From assembly GCA_964590495.1 (NCBI GenBank), contig CAZPWQ010000017.1, forward strand, positions 1-42,032: a stretch of DNA of 42,032 nt. Reading direction: 5' to 3'. Numbering within the stretch: position 1 is the stretch's first letter; each line of letters starts with the position of its first letter. Shown here piece by piece: positions 16,639 through 25,839 of the stretch. Below the pieces are notes generated by a model. It saw nothing but the letters and a program-made list of their open reading frames with translations. It did not search any database and was not told the origin of the DNA. The translations under genes were made by a program, and so were the position numbers. The DNA comes from CAZPWQ01 sp964590495 (GTDB lineage: Bacteria > Bacteroidota > Rhodothermia > Balneolales > Balneolaceae).

Positions 16639-17661
16639 ATGAAGTTTCTTAAAACAAGCATTACCGGACTATTGTTAGGTCTTCTTGCTATTGGTATCAC
16701 TGCCGACTTACAGGCACAAGATAAAACGGATGCTGTCGAGGCATATAACAAAGCTCTTGAATTGACGAAAGAAGAAAAATACGAGGAGGCCGTAAATATG
16801 TATAATCAGGCAATTGAGCTTGCCCGGGAATTAGAAGAGGAGGGGCAGGATATTGTTAACCGTGCTGAAAACCAGTTGCCTCCTGTCTATTACCAGATGG
16901 CCTTAGTGAAGTACAAAGACTTTCAAAAAGAGAAAAGTTTAGGTTCCCTTGAAACAACTATTAATGCTTTCGGGGAGGCTGCAGAAATCTCTGATGAGTA
17001 TGGCGACGGAGAAAGAGCTGATAAATCAAAAAACGTCATAACACAGCTGCTCTACACAAAGTCAATTTTACAATACCGTAACCAGGATCTCGAAGCTTCT
17101 GTTGCTACGCTGGACGAAGTAATAGATCGTAACGCTAATTATGCAAAAGCCTATTACCAAAAAGGGATAGTGGTTAAGAATATGAATGCAGCAGAACTGG
17201 ATCGGGTTTTGGATCTGTTTGATCAGGCTATAGAAGTAGGAGAAAAAACCAATGACGCCAAAATTGTACGCGAAGCCAAGGAGGCAGCGCAGGAAGAGTT
17301 GGTTTACAGAGGAGCCAATCATATTGAGGATAACAATTTAGATACGGCTATTAACCTGCTGAATAGAGCCCTCGAATATGATTCCAGTTCCGCCGATGCT
17401 TATTATCGCCTGGCTGAAGTCTATAATAAACAGCAAAATTGGGATCAGGCTATCGAACATGCTCAGCAAGCACTGGAGTTTGAAAATGGGGGCAGAACCG
17501 ATCAGGCTAAAATCTATTTTGAACTCGCTACAGCCTACCAGGGAATGGGACAAAAATCTGAAGCCTGCAGTGCCTACGGTAATGCTGCTTATGGCTCATT
17601 TAAGTCACCTGCCGAACATCAGATGGAGTATGAACTTAAATGTGAGAGTACTACTAACTGA
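16639..17661 (+). CDS. Exported TPR-repeat protein
   Basis: This 340-residue protein has a signal peptide ending near residue 26 (D-L-Q-A-Q). Tetratricopeptide-like helices run through the chain: an A-x-x-x-Y-N-K-A-L-E type pair at about 31-65, a middle pair near 150-200, and two good TPRs at about 220-300 (A-I-N-L-L-N-R-A-L-E-Y-D-S-S-S-A-D-A-Y-Y, then A-I-E-H-A-Q-Q-A-L). TPRs mediate protein-protein contact; no enzymatic domain is visible. It is probably periplasmic. It has its own 5' region of 252 bases and ends in a strong terminator, so it is a single-gene unit. The partner is unknown. Confidence 0.85.
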   Translation: MKFLKTSITGLLLGLLAIGITADLQAQDKTDAVEAYNKALELTKEEKYEEAVNMYNQAIELARELEEEGQDIVNRAENQLPPVYYQMALVKYKDFQKEKSLGSLETTINAFGEAAEISDEYGDGERADKSKNVITQLLYTKSILQYRNQDLEASVATLDEVIDRNANYAKAYYQKGIVVKNMNAAELDRVLDLFDQAIEVGEKTNDAKIVREAKEAAQEELVYRGANHIEDNNLDTAINLLNRALEYDSSSADAYYRLAEVYNKQQNWDQAIEHAQQALEFENGGRTDQAKIYFELATAYQGMGQKSEACSAYGNAAYGSFKSPAEHQMEYELKCESTTN

Positions 17662-17680
17662 TAAGTTTTAAAAAATCTTA

Positions 17681-17720
17681 AAAGGCTTCCGTATATCTCA
17701 TACGGAAGCCTTTTTTATTT
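17681..17720 (+). terminator. Intrinsic terminator after the TPR gene
   Basis: A perfect stem with arms AAAGGCTTCCGTAT and ATACGGAAGCCTTT around the loop ATCTC is followed by TTTATTTT. It lies 20 bases after the TPR stop codon and separates that gene from transketolase. Confidence 0.9.
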
Positions 17721-17813
17721 TATGAGAGTTTTTTGTTTTTAAGTGACTTCATCATTACCTATTTTCAGTTCAGCAAAAAATACATCCGAAAGAAGCTAAG
17801 AATTAAGAAAAGT

Positions 17814-19838
17814 ATGTCTTCAAACTCACTGGAAGAACGTTGTGTAAATACTATCAGAACCTTATCGATGGATGCCGTACAGGCAGCAGAATCAGGTCAT
17901 CCCGGAATGCCGATGGGAATGGCTGATGCCGCGTTCGTTCTGTGGACAAAGTTCTTAAACCACGATCCGGTTCATCCCGAATGGTACAACCGTGATCGTT
18001 TCGTATTGTCTGCGGGGCACGGTTCTATGCTGTTGTACAGTCTCCTTCACCTGACAGGTTATGAGCTCGCCCTGGAAGAACTCAAGAATTTTCGCCAGTG
18101 GGACAGCCTTACGCCGGGACATCCCGAATACGGTCTGACGCCAGGGGTGGAGACGACCACCGGTCCGTTGGGACAGGGTTTCGCGACAGGGGTTGGTATG
18201 GCAATGGCTGAGGCTCATATGGCCGCAAAGTTCAATACTGATAAATTTAAAATCACTGATCATTATACATATGGTATAGTCAGCGACGGCGATTTAATGG
18301 AGGGTATTTCCCATGAAGCAGCATCACTGGCGGGTCACCTCAAACTTGGCAAGATTATTTATCTGTACGATGCTAATGAAATTTCTATTGATGGTAGCAC
18401 GGATCTCGCTTTCACCGAAGACGCCGCCACCCGGTTTGAAGCTTATAACTGGCATGTAAATGAAATCGACGGACATAACCGCAAAGAGGTCGAAGAAGCA
18501 ATAAAGAAAGCGCAGGATATTGATGATAAGCCTTCAATAATTGTTTGCAGGACTCATATCGGGTTTGGAAGTCCCAATAAGCAGGACAGTGCTGCCGCAC
18601 ACGGTGCTCCTCTTGGCGAAGATGAAATTAAGATTACGAAAGAAAATTTGAATTGGGACCATGATGAAAAATTTTATATTCCCGGCGAAGTATCGGACCA
18701 CTTTCGAAAAGCTCTTGATAAAGGGGGTAGATCATATGAAGAATGGAACAGTCTGCTGAAGGATTACGAAAAAGAAAATTCCGAACTTGGCAAACAATTT
18801 AAGGCAGCAGTTTACAGAGAGTTACCGAAGACATTTAATAACGCTTTACCACACTTTGAAACCAGTGAAAAGGGTTTGGCCACCAGGGCATCCTCCGGTA
18901 AAGTGCTTAATGCTATTGCTGATACTCTTCCTTCACTGATCGGGGGATCTGCCGATCTTACCGGTAGTAATAAGACATGGCTCGATGACAAAGGGATTTT
19001 CAATTCCGAAGATTACAGCGGACGTAATATTCACTTTGGTGTTCGGGAACATGCTATGGGAGCCGCATTAAATGGCATGGCCCTGCACGGTGGTGTAATC
19101 CCATATGGAGGTACTTTCCTGATTTTCTCTGATTACTGTCGTCCGGCCATTCGTATTGCAGCCCTTTCCCACATTCCGTCTATCTTCGTTTTTACCCACG
19201 ACAGTATCGGACTGGGAGAAGATGGTCCCACGCATCAGCCCGTCGAGCACCTCGCTTCATTAAGAGCCATACCTAATGTACTGGTTTTACGTCCCGGCGA
19301 CGCAAATGAGGTGGCATATTCCTGGAAGGCAGCCATTCAACATACCGGCGGACCGAGTCTGATAGCACTTACACGTCAAAACATCCCGACATTCGAGCGG
19401 AGCACCGATAAAAATATAGCTTCAAATGTATTGAAAGGAGCCTATATTTTGACGGATTCTGTTAAAGAAAAACCGGATGCTATTTTAATGGGGACGGGAT
19501 CAGAAGTACAGCTCGCTGTAGAGGCAAAGGAAAAGCTTGCCGCCCGGGATATTGATGTCCGCGTTGTAAGTATGCCTTCGTGGGAGCTTTTTATGAAACA
19601 GGACAGATCTTACCGGGAACATGTCTTACCGAAGGATGTTACTGCCCGAGTATCTGTAGAAGCCGCGTCAACGTTCGGTTGGGAGCGCTGGGTCGGCCGG
19701 GAAGGGGTCGCCATAGGCCTCGACAGGTTTGGGGCTTCAGCGCCTTATGAGCATATTTACGAAAACCTGGGAATAACTTCAGACCGTATTGTTGAGGAAG
19801 TTTTGAAGATGAAGGAAAACGTAATTCGTGATACGTAA
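17814..19838 (+). CDS. tkt: Transketolase
   Basis: This 674-residue thiamine-diphosphate enzyme transfers two-carbon ketol units in the pentose phosphate pathway. The N terminus contains R-T-L-S-M-D-A-V-Q-A-A-E-S-G-H-P-G-M-P. The ThDP motif is S-D-G-D-L-M-E-G...N-E-I, the middle domain has the E-H-A-M-G region, and the C-terminal domain is complete. The ATG at 17814 (MSSNSLEER) is preferred: an upstream in-frame ATG at 17733 would add 27 residues unlike the family and start right after the upstream terminator. The last codons (V-I-R-D-T) lie inside a 7-mer repeat tract, so the C-terminal tail appears to be repeat-derived. It is convergent with the PP2C gene, 41 bases away. Confidence 0.96.
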   Translation: MSSNSLEERCVNTIRTLSMDAVQAAESGHPGMPMGMADAAFVLWTKFLNHDPVHPEWYNRDRFVLSAGHGSMLLYSLLHLTGYELALEELKNFRQWDSLTPGHPEYGLTPGVETTTGPLGQGFATGVGMAMAEAHMAAKFNTDKFKITDHYTYGIVSDGDLMEGISHEAASLAGHLKLGKIIYLYDANEISIDGSTDLAFTEDAATRFEAYNWHVNEIDGHNRKEVEEAIKKAQDIDDKPSIIVCRTHIGFGSPNKQDSAAAHGAPLGEDEIKITKENLNWDHDEKFYIPGEVSDHFRKALDKGGRSYEEWNSLLKDYEKENSELGKQFKAAVYRELPKTFNNALPHFETSEKGLATRASSGKVLNAIADTLPSLIGGSADLTGSNKTWLDDKGIFNSEDYSGRNIHFGVREHAMGAALNGMALHGGVIPYGGTFLIFSDYCRPAIRIAALSHIPSIFVFTHDSIGLGEDGPTHQPVEHLASLRAIPNVLVLRPGDANEVAYSWKAAIQHTGGPSLIALTRQNIPTFERSTDKNIASNVLKGAYILTDSVKEKPDAILMGTGSEVQLAVEAKEKLAARDIDVRVVSMPSWELFMKQDRSYREHVLPKDVTARVSVEAASTFGWERWVGREGVAIGLDRFGASAPYEHIYENLGITSDRIVEEVLKMKENVIRDT

Positions 19839-19889
19839 TGCGTAAAATGGCAGTACTATTACGCATTACGCGATACGTATTACGAATCA
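19822..19889. repeat. Inverted 7-mer tract shared by two convergent stop codons
   Basis: On the plus strand the units are TAATTCG, TGATACG and TAATGCG, the last beginning with the transketolase stop. On the minus strand, read toward transketolase, they are TGATTCG, TAATACG (beginning with the PP2C stop), TATCGCG, TAATGCG and TAATAGT. The two halves are largely complementary and could form a hairpin around AATGGCAGTACTA, which might act as a two-way terminator. The tract reaches into the last codons of both genes. Confidence 0.88.
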
Positions 19890-21028
19890 GAATAATGTAC
19901 ACACGTAAATGTGACATCATCGCCGGGCGTTTCATTACCGATAAAGACTTCCAGGGAAGACTTTATTTTTTGAATTATGGTTTTAGCGTGTAGGGAACCG
20001 TACACACTGAGTATGGCATCCAGTCGATTTTCGCCATACTGTTCTCCAAACTCATTCCGGGCTTCTGTCAGCCCGTCGGTATATAATAAAACACTGTCGC
20101 CAGGTTTGAAATGAAACTTTTTCTCTTGTAAATGCCGGTCCAGGTTATGTGAGGAAGTCATACCCAGAGCAAAGCCGTCTGATCGTAAATCAAAGGTCAC
20201 ATCCCGGGCCTTGCTGTAGAATATCGGAGCATTATGGCCGGCCCTGGCAAATGAGAAATGATCGGCATTTTTCGGAAAAAATGCAGCACAGGCTGTTACA
20301 AATGTCTTATCCTTGATGTCTGATTTAACATAGTTGTTCAGCTCCATAAATAGCTCCTTGGGCGAAGGCTGACTTTTTTCAATCAGGAGATGGACTAAAG
20401 CCTGCATGCGAACCATGTAAAGTGCAGCACTCAAACCTTTGCCGGAGACATCAGCAATAATGATATAAGTACCGGCATCGGTTTCAATAATATCGACATA
20501 ATCGCCGCCTACTTCTTTAGCTGTATTGGCAAAAGAAAATATTTCAAGTTTTTCACGTTTATGTTCTGTGTTGGGAAGCAAGCTCAGCTGTATTTCGCGG
20601 GCCAGATCAATTTCACGTTTTACATCTGATTTTTCCAGCAGCTCGACAAGCAGAAGCATCAGCATGGCTACAAACGAAAACGGTAATAAAAGATCATAAA
20701 AAAGTACAAATTGGTTAACCTGGATCAGATCAAAAAGATAGTATGAGATAAATTTAAATATCGATAAGCAAATAAATAGCCGTCGAGTTGGATTTAACCT
20801 CTGACTCAAAGCGGAAAAAAGCTTAATGACCTTAACATGTCCGGGTAAATCACGGCCATCGGTTTGTTCTTTGTCTTCACTGATAGCTTCTGTATAAAGC
20901 TGTTTCAGACGATCTGTATCTTCATAAAACTCCTTGCCCAGCCGTTCCCTGGTCATTCCCGAAACATACTCTTTATAGAATGATTTTGTATTTTGAAATG
21001 CTGATTGCGCTTCGTTTTTTAAGTCCAT
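19880..21028 (-). CDS. Membrane-linked PP2C/SpoIIE-family serine phosphatase
   Basis: This 382-residue protein has a cytoplasmic N-terminal part of about 80 residues, two membrane segments (about 84-100 and 107-131), a short linker and a C-terminal PP2C-type phosphatase domain. The linker contains the R-E-I-D-L-A-R-E-I-Q-L-S-L-L-P box typical of RsbU-like enzymes. Metal-binding motifs are G-G-D-Y-V-D (174-179), A-D-V-S-G-K-G (192-198), Y-T-D-G-L-T-E-A and G-D-D-V-T-F near the end. Relatives dephosphorylate anti-sigma-factor antagonists in partner-switching systems. No such antagonist or kinase gene is adjacent, so the target is unknown. The final residues are encoded in a 7-mer tract. Confidence 0.9.
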   Translation of the reverse strand: MDLKNEAQSAFQNTKSFYKEYVSGMTRERLGKEFYEDTDRLKQLYTEAISEDKEQTDGRDLPGHVKVIKLFSALSQRLNPTRRLFICLSIFKFISYYLFDLIQVNQFVLFYDLLLPFSFVAMLMLLLVELLEKSDVKREIDLAREIQLSLLPNTEHKREKLEIFSFANTAKEVGGDYVDIIETDAGTYIIIADVSGKGLSAALYMVRMQALVHLLIEKSQPSPKELFMELNNYVKSDIKDKTFVTACAAFFPKNADHFSFARAGHNAPIFYSKARDVTFDLRSDGFALGMTSSHNLDRHLQEKKFHFKPGDSVLLYTDGLTEARNEFGEQYGENRLDAILSVYGSLHAKTIIQKIKSSLEVFIGNETPGDDVTFTCVHYSDS

Positions 21029-21104
21029 GCAAAATATATAAATATTAACCGGAAGTACTTATTCGTAAACAGGGATAAAAAGTTTTACTTTAATTTAGAA
21101 ATGC

Positions 21105-21137
21105 TTTGCAGCTAAGATCAACTGGAATTTACATTTG
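21105..21137 (+). promoter_or_regulatory. polA promoter of Bacteroidota type
   Basis: TTTG at 21105-21108 and TACATTTG at 21130-21137 match the -33 and TAnnTTTG -7 boxes, with 21 bases between them, as expected for the Bacteroidota housekeeping sigma factor. The predicted start near 21144 leaves a leader of about 44 bases before the polA ATG. Confidence 0.6.
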
Positions 21138-21187
21138 CAGGTGCCGATTTAATAATAACGAACAAAAATATATAAGATTCACCGTTT

Positions 21188-23965
21188 ATGTCTAAAAGCG
21201 TACTTTTTTTATTGGATGGGATGGCGTTGGCTTACCGTGCTCATTATGCATTTATCAGCAGTAATTTACGTAATTCAGAAGGTATACCGACCGGGCCCGT
21301 TTTGGGCTTTGCCAATACAGTTGAAAAACTCTTAGAGGAGCATGAACCGACCCATATTGCCGTGGTGTGGGATACGGATGCCCCCACTTTTCGTCATAAG
21401 ATGGATGAAGAATATAAAGCCAACCGTCCGCCACAGCCCGATGAGCTGAAAGTAGGAATTCCGTTGATGAAAGAGATGATGGATTATTATCAAATTCCTA
21501 ATCTTGAACAGGATGGTTATGAGGCGGATGATATTATCGGGACAGTTGCCCGGCAGGCCAATGCCGAGGATGTCGATGTTTTTTTGGTAACGCCTGATAA
21601 GGATTTTATGCAGCTAGTGCACGATCATATTAAAATGTACAAGCCCGATAACCGGAACGGAGGCTTTGATCTTATCGACAGGGAAGGAGTAAAAGATTAC
21701 TTTGGTGTGTATCCGGAGAATGTTGTAGATGTATTATCGATTATCGGTGATACATCCGATAATATACCCGGAGTTCGGGGTATTGGTAAGAAGGGAGCAC
21801 CGAAATTAATTAACAAGTACGGCTCCCTTGAAAAGGCGATTGAAGAAGCACCGAATATGAAATCAAAACGCCACCGTGAAGGACTCCAGGAATACTCTGA
21901 AGAAGCCCTGCACGCCAAAAAGATGATTACGATTAAGATTGACGTCCCCGATACAGTAAAATGGAAGGAACTGGAGTGGCAGGGGCCGAAGGAGAAAGAG
22001 CTGGGTAAGTTTTATAAACGGATGGAATTCCGGAGGCTGACCGAGAAATATCTGGGAGAAGTAATAACAAAAAGCCGTCAGAAAGAAAATGAAGATGACA
22101 ACCAGGGAGATTTATTCAGAAAGAAAGAAGAAACGGATCTCGATGAGGATGTTATAAGGTCCTATACGAAAATGGAGGTCAGTTATGAGTTGATAAACAG
22201 CGAAGAGCAGCTTAAGTCCCTGGCTGATGAGTTCAGCAAGGCTGAAAGATTTTGCTTTGATACCGAGACAGATGGTGTTGATTCAATGAATAACGGGCTG
22301 GTTGGTATTTCTTTGTCGAAGACTCCGGGAGTGGCCTTTTATGTTTCTGTCGATTCAGAGCAGGGAATTAAAAAGAAAAGGGTAATCGAGATACTGCAGC
22401 CGCTGTTCACAAATGAAAATATCCTGAAGATAGCTCACAACTATAAGTTTGATTACATGATACTCCGGCGTTCAGACATGAATCTGCAGGGCAAAGCCTT
22501 TGACACTATGCTGGCGGCTTATTTGATTGATGCGAATCAAAAGCTCAAGATGGATGATCTGGCCAGAAAATATCTGAATTACGACCCAATTCCCTTGACA
22601 GATTTAATCGGCAGCGGAAGAAAACAAAAAACAATGGATGAGCTTCCGGCAGATAAAATAACCGTTTATGCCTGTGAAGATGCTGATGTTACCCTGCAGC
22701 TTTATAAAAAACTCAGCGATATTTTGGAAGAAGATGAATTGAAAGATATCGCAGAATCGCTTGAATTTCCTCTGATGGATGTGCTGGCAAAAATGGAAAT
22801 GAACGGAATTCTCGTTGATCGTGAGATGCTGAATCAGTTTTCCGAAGTTTTGCGTGACGACCTGCTTGAACTGGAGCAAAAAATTTATGATCTGGCGGGA
22901 ACGGAATTCAATATTAATTCACCGCAGCAGCTTGGGGAGGTTTTATTTGACAGAATGGGACTTCCTGCCGGAAAGAAAACCAAAACAGGGCAATATTCCA
23001 CCGCAGAATCGGTGCTGAAAAAACTCGCGCCCGATTATGACGTTCCTGAATTAATCCTGGAATATAGGGCTATCAGCAAGTTAAAATCTACGTATGTTGA
23101 TGCCTTGCCTAAGTTGATACATGAAGAAACCGGCCGTATTCATACTGATTTCAATCAGTGTGTTGCCGCTACGGGAAGATTGTCCTCTTCAAATCCGAAC
23201 CTGCAGAATATACCGATACGTACTAAGCGTGGACGAGAGATAAGAAAAGCATTTATTGCTGATGAAAGTTATAAATTATTATCTGCCGACTACTCACAGG
23301 TTGAGTTGCGTGTAATTGCTTCGATAGCCGAAGATGAAAATATGATCAGAGCGTTTAAAGAAGGAGAGGATATCCATTCCAGAACAGCCAAAGAAATTTT
23401 TGATCTTGATTCAATTGACGAGGTAACACCCGATCACAGAAGGAAAGCGAAGGAAGTAAACTTTGGCATTCCATATGGTGTAAGCGCGTACGGTTTGGCC
23501 AGTCGTTTGGGTATAAACAACGACGAAGGCAAAAAGATGATCGATCAATATTTTAACCGGTTTCCCGGAATTCTGCGGTATATAAATGAGACAAAACAGT
23601 ATGCCAAGGAGCATGGATATGTAAAAACCCTTATGGGCAGAAGGCGTTATATTCCTGATATTAATTCCAGCAACTGGAATGTGAGGTCGTTTGCCGAACG
23701 TACAGCTATAAATATGCCTATTCAGGGAACTGCTGCAGATATTATTAAAGTGGCAATGATCAATATTCAGGATTTTATTGATGAACATAACCTGGGGACC
23801 CGGATGTTACTTCAGGTACATGACGAACTCATCTTTGAAATACCCGATAATGAGCAGGATACGGTGCCATCCAAACTGAAAGAGCTTATGGAAAAGGCCT
23901 GTAAAATAGAAGTGCCGCTGAAAGTGGATATGGGCCTTGCCGAAAACTGGCTGGACGCCCATTAG
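21188..23965 (+). CDS. polA: DNA polymerase I
   Basis: This 925-residue replication and repair polymerase carries all three classic activities. The 5' nuclease domain (about 1-290) has G-Y-E-A-D-D and the H3TH segment G-D-T-S-D-N-I-P-G-V. The 3'-5' exonuclease domain (about 330-530) keeps its catalytic acids (D-T-E-T-D-G near 357, H-N-x-K-F-D-Y, Y-A-C-E-D-A-D), so proofreading should be active. The polymerase domain has motif A D-Y-S-Q-V-E-L-R near 700, motif B K-E-V-N-F-G-I-P-Y-G with the dNTP-selecting Phe, and motif C V-H-D-E-L near 877. It has its own promoter. The TAG stop is the first triplet of a 7-mer tract. Confidence 0.97.
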   Translation: MSKSVLFLLDGMALAYRAHYAFISSNLRNSEGIPTGPVLGFANTVEKLLEEHEPTHIAVVWDTDAPTFRHKMDEEYKANRPPQPDELKVGIPLMKEMMDYYQIPNLEQDGYEADDIIGTVARQANAEDVDVFLVTPDKDFMQLVHDHIKMYKPDNRNGGFDLIDREGVKDYFGVYPENVVDVLSIIGDTSDNIPGVRGIGKKGAPKLINKYGSLEKAIEEAPNMKSKRHREGLQEYSEEALHAKKMITIKIDVPDTVKWKELEWQGPKEKELGKFYKRMEFRRLTEKYLGEVITKSRQKENEDDNQGDLFRKKEETDLDEDVIRSYTKMEVSYELINSEEQLKSLADEFSKAERFCFDTETDGVDSMNNGLVGISLSKTPGVAFYVSVDSEQGIKKKRVIEILQPLFTNENILKIAHNYKFDYMILRRSDMNLQGKAFDTMLAAYLIDANQKLKMDDLARKYLNYDPIPLTDLIGSGRKQKTMDELPADKITVYACEDADVTLQLYKKLSDILEEDELKDIAESLEFPLMDVLAKMEMNGILVDREMLNQFSEVLRDDLLELEQKIYDLAGTEFNINSPQQLGEVLFDRMGLPAGKKTKTGQYSTAESVLKKLAPDYDVPELILEYRAISKLKSTYVDALPKLIHEETGRIHTDFNQCVAATGRLSSSNPNLQNIPIRTKRGREIRKAFIADESYKLLSADYSQVELRVIASIAEDENMIRAFKEGEDIHSRTAKEIFDLDSIDEVTPDHRRKAKEVNFGIPYGVSAYGLASRLGINNDEGKKMIDQYFNRFPGILRYINETKQYAKEHGYVKTLMGRRRYIPDINSSNWNVRSFAERTAINMPIQGTAADIIKVAMINIQDFIDEHNLGTRMLLQVHDELIFEIPDNEQDTVPSKLKELMEKACKIEVPLKVDMGLAENWLDAH

Positions 23966-24026
23966 TCAGTGATCAGTTTGTCAGTAATCAGTGAAAAACG
24001 CATCACGCATTACGTATTACGCATTC
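23963..24026 (+). repeat. Composite 7-mer tract starting at the polA stop
   Basis: From the stop codon the units are TAGTCAG, TGATCAG, an 8-base TTTGTCAG, TAATCAG and TGAAAAA. A second block follows: CGCATCA, CGCATTA, CGTATTA, CGCATTC. Four of the first five units start with a stop triplet. The same order, a TGAnCAG block followed by a CGCATTA block, is seen at 38819-38875. Confidence 0.9.
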
Positions 24027-24066
24027 ATATTCTTTACTATTATAGCTATTTTAATAAACATTCAAA

Positions 24067-24094
24067 TGATAACTGATAACTGATAACTAATTCA
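24067..24094 (-). repeat. 7-mer tract at the DUF2914 gene stop
   Basis: Read on the minus strand from the stop codon, TGAATTA is followed by three identical GTTATCA units in exact 7-base register. With the polA tract, this fills most of the gap between two convergent stop codons. Confidence 0.88.
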
Positions 24095-24478
24095 CCGTAT
24101 CACAAATGATTTACTTGCTAATACATTCCCTTCGGCATCTTCGACTATGACCCGCCATCCTCCGGTCCAGCTCTTAAGAATCGATTTTGAACTCCAGGCA
24201 CGCCAGTCACTGGATTCTACCGGAAGTTTTATTCGAGCTTTTTCTTCGTCTTTATAATGCCAGACATGATAAATTTCAGCCGTGTCTTCGATACCTTTGA
24301 TATTTGTATAGCAAAAAACATTGCCGACATCCTGGGTAAACACAGTATCTACTCCTACCGGCTGACGATTATCAATTGAGATAGCAAAATCGAACTGTCC
24401 TATGCTGATATTTTGGGCTCCGGTTACCTGGAAACCTGAAAGAAGAAGCACAACCAATAATAAATGAAGTGATTTCAT
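24092..24478 (-). CDS. DUF2914-domain exported protein
   Basis: This short secreted protein (about 128 residues) has an N-terminal signal peptide (K-S-L-H-L-L-L-V-V-L-L-L, cleavage near G-A-Q) and a single beta-rich DUF2914-like domain. Visible family features are F-x-x-x-V-G-x-V-F-C-Y-T, I-Y-H-V-W, W-R-A-W-S-S-K and G-G-W-R-V-I-V-E-D-A-E-G-N-V-L followed by S-F-V-I-R. The function of the domain is unknown. The ATG at 24478 is preferred because GGGGGAA lies just upstream; an ATG six codons earlier (24496) is also in frame. It is convergent with polA. Confidence 0.8.
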   Translation of the reverse strand: MKSLHLLLVVLLLSGFQVTGAQNISIGQFDFAISIDNRQPVGVDTVFTQDVGNVFCYTNIKGIEDTAEIYHVWHYKDEEKARIKLPVESSDWRAWSSKSILKSWTGGWRVIVEDAEGNVLASKSFVIR

Positions 24479-24568
24479 AATTCCCCCGAATTTCATTCAA
24501 CATTAAAAGTAAAGTACAATAAAACGTTAGATACTACACAATTTACCTTTAAAAAAGTTTATTTAAAT

Positions 24569-24604
24569 AAAAAAGGACGTCTTATTCGTTGAAACGGCCT
24601 TTTC
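24569..24604 (-). terminator. Possible terminator after the DUF6588-like gene
   Basis: On the minus strand the arms AAAAGGCCGT and ACGTCCTTTT form an interrupted stem, followed by TTATTTAAAT. It lies 16 bases past the stop codon at 24620. The stem has mismatches, so the call is moderate. Confidence 0.4.
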
Positions 24605-24619
24605 TTGCCTTTATAAAAA

Positions 24620-25732
24620 TTACCTGATACCAATGCCGAAACCTGCTTGTAAAGCAGGATATTTTGATAAAGTATAAGAGGCTGAGATATTGAATATCAA
24701 TAATCTGATTCGTGTTCCGACGAGGGCATGAATTGAGCTTTTATTCTCATAGGTGATATCAATCGGATCATCAACTCTTTCAATTTCTTTGATCCGGTTA
24801 TTTTCCGGGTCATTAGGATAATCTTCATTCGGAACTGTAACAGGATAAGAACCTGGTGTTCCCAAATTGACAGTAGAGCTTTCATAACCCACTCCCGCCC
24901 AGAGAGATATAATCGGAAGGGTTTTTCCAATCAGGGCATTAGCCGTAAATGCATCGGCAGTAAATTCCGCTTTTTGTCCATCCCAGGTTGAGACAGGATG
25001 ATCGTTTTGGATATCAGGGCCGGATTCCGGCCGGATATCAAAAGCCAGGGAAGTATTCAGGCTGGTATAACCTGCCTGAATTGACAAATCCACCGGAAGG
25101 AGATTTCCCCCGGGCAACCATTGATTTAGTCCGTGTTTTATACCAACACCGAACATTTCAAATTCAACATCAGTTGGCAGCGTTAATGGAGGCATGAATC
25201 TTACTGTGACGTCCGTATTTTTAATGATTCCGAGACTGGCCTGGAGAGCAGGTGCAGGAACATATGGATAGCCAAAACCCTGAGGCATCTCAAAACTGTA
25301 GAGAAGTTCTTTCTCACCAGTTATAGGGTTTTCAAAAAAGGCACCCATAGTAGGCCCGGGTTCATCATTTCCGAAAGCCGTAGGACTAATTGAAGAAGAG
25401 GATTGACTTTCGAGATACTCTATTTCATTAAAATTTAAATTTTGGACATTGAACATTTCGTCTGAAGATGGAACTAATGCGACACTGGCATTCACGGTAA
25501 TATCAAATCCGAGCGTTGAATGCGTTTTTGCCGTACTGAACCACCCTGAGTTAAGATCAGTACCAAAACCTTTACCAAGGGGATTAAAATATTCAGTAAG
25601 CAGAGTATTGGCATCCCCGGACCCTGCTCTAAGTATTGTTCCGGCTTCATCCAATTGAGCATATCCCGTATTAAGACTTACACAAAGTATACAGATCCCC
25701 AAGAACGGGGTAAGAAATAGTTTTCTAGTCAT
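24620..25732 (-). CDS. DUF6588-like outer-membrane protein
   Basis: This 370-residue protein has a clear signal peptide (cleavage near T-G-Y-A-Q, residue 25). The mature chain alternates polar and hydrophobic residues as in a beta-barrel and ends in a strand (A-L-Q-A-G-F-G-I-G-I-R). The G-T-D-L-N-S-G-W-F-S-T-A-K and T-L-G-F-D-I-T-V segments near residues 57-80 and the paired P-A-P-A-L-Q-A-S-L-G-I region match what is expected of DUF6588 proteins, a Bacteroidota outer-membrane family with no known substrate. The family name comes from recall of its general pattern. The barrel and location are inferred. Confidence 0.65.
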   Translation of the reverse strand: MTRKLFLTPFLGICILCVSLNTGYAQLDEAGTILRAGSGDANTLLTEYFNPLGKGFGTDLNSGWFSTAKTHSTLGFDITVNASVALVPSSDEMFNVQNLNFNEIEYLESQSSSSISPTAFGNDEPGPTMGAFFENPITGEKELLYSFEMPQGFGYPYVPAPALQASLGIIKNTDVTVRFMPPLTLPTDVEFEMFGVGIKHGLNQWLPGGNLLPVDLSIQAGYTSLNTSLAFDIRPESGPDIQNDHPVSTWDGQKAEFTADAFTANALIGKTLPIISLWAGVGYESSTVNLGTPGSYPVTVPNEDYPNDPENNRIKEIERVDDPIDITYENKSSIHALVGTRIRLLIFNISASYTLSKYPALQAGFGIGIR

Positions 25733-25839
25733 AAGTGAGTGATTAAATTATATATCCCGCCAACAAATAGACCTTTTTTGGGCTACTTTTTAAGTGCTAT
25801 GGTAAATAAAAGAAATGAGATGTGCTAATTATAAAAATA

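Noticed and set aside
17733..17813. Upstream ATG for transketolase
   Set aside because: The added 27 residues do not resemble transketolases and this start lies only about 12 bases after the preceding terminator, leaving no room for a promoter and leader.
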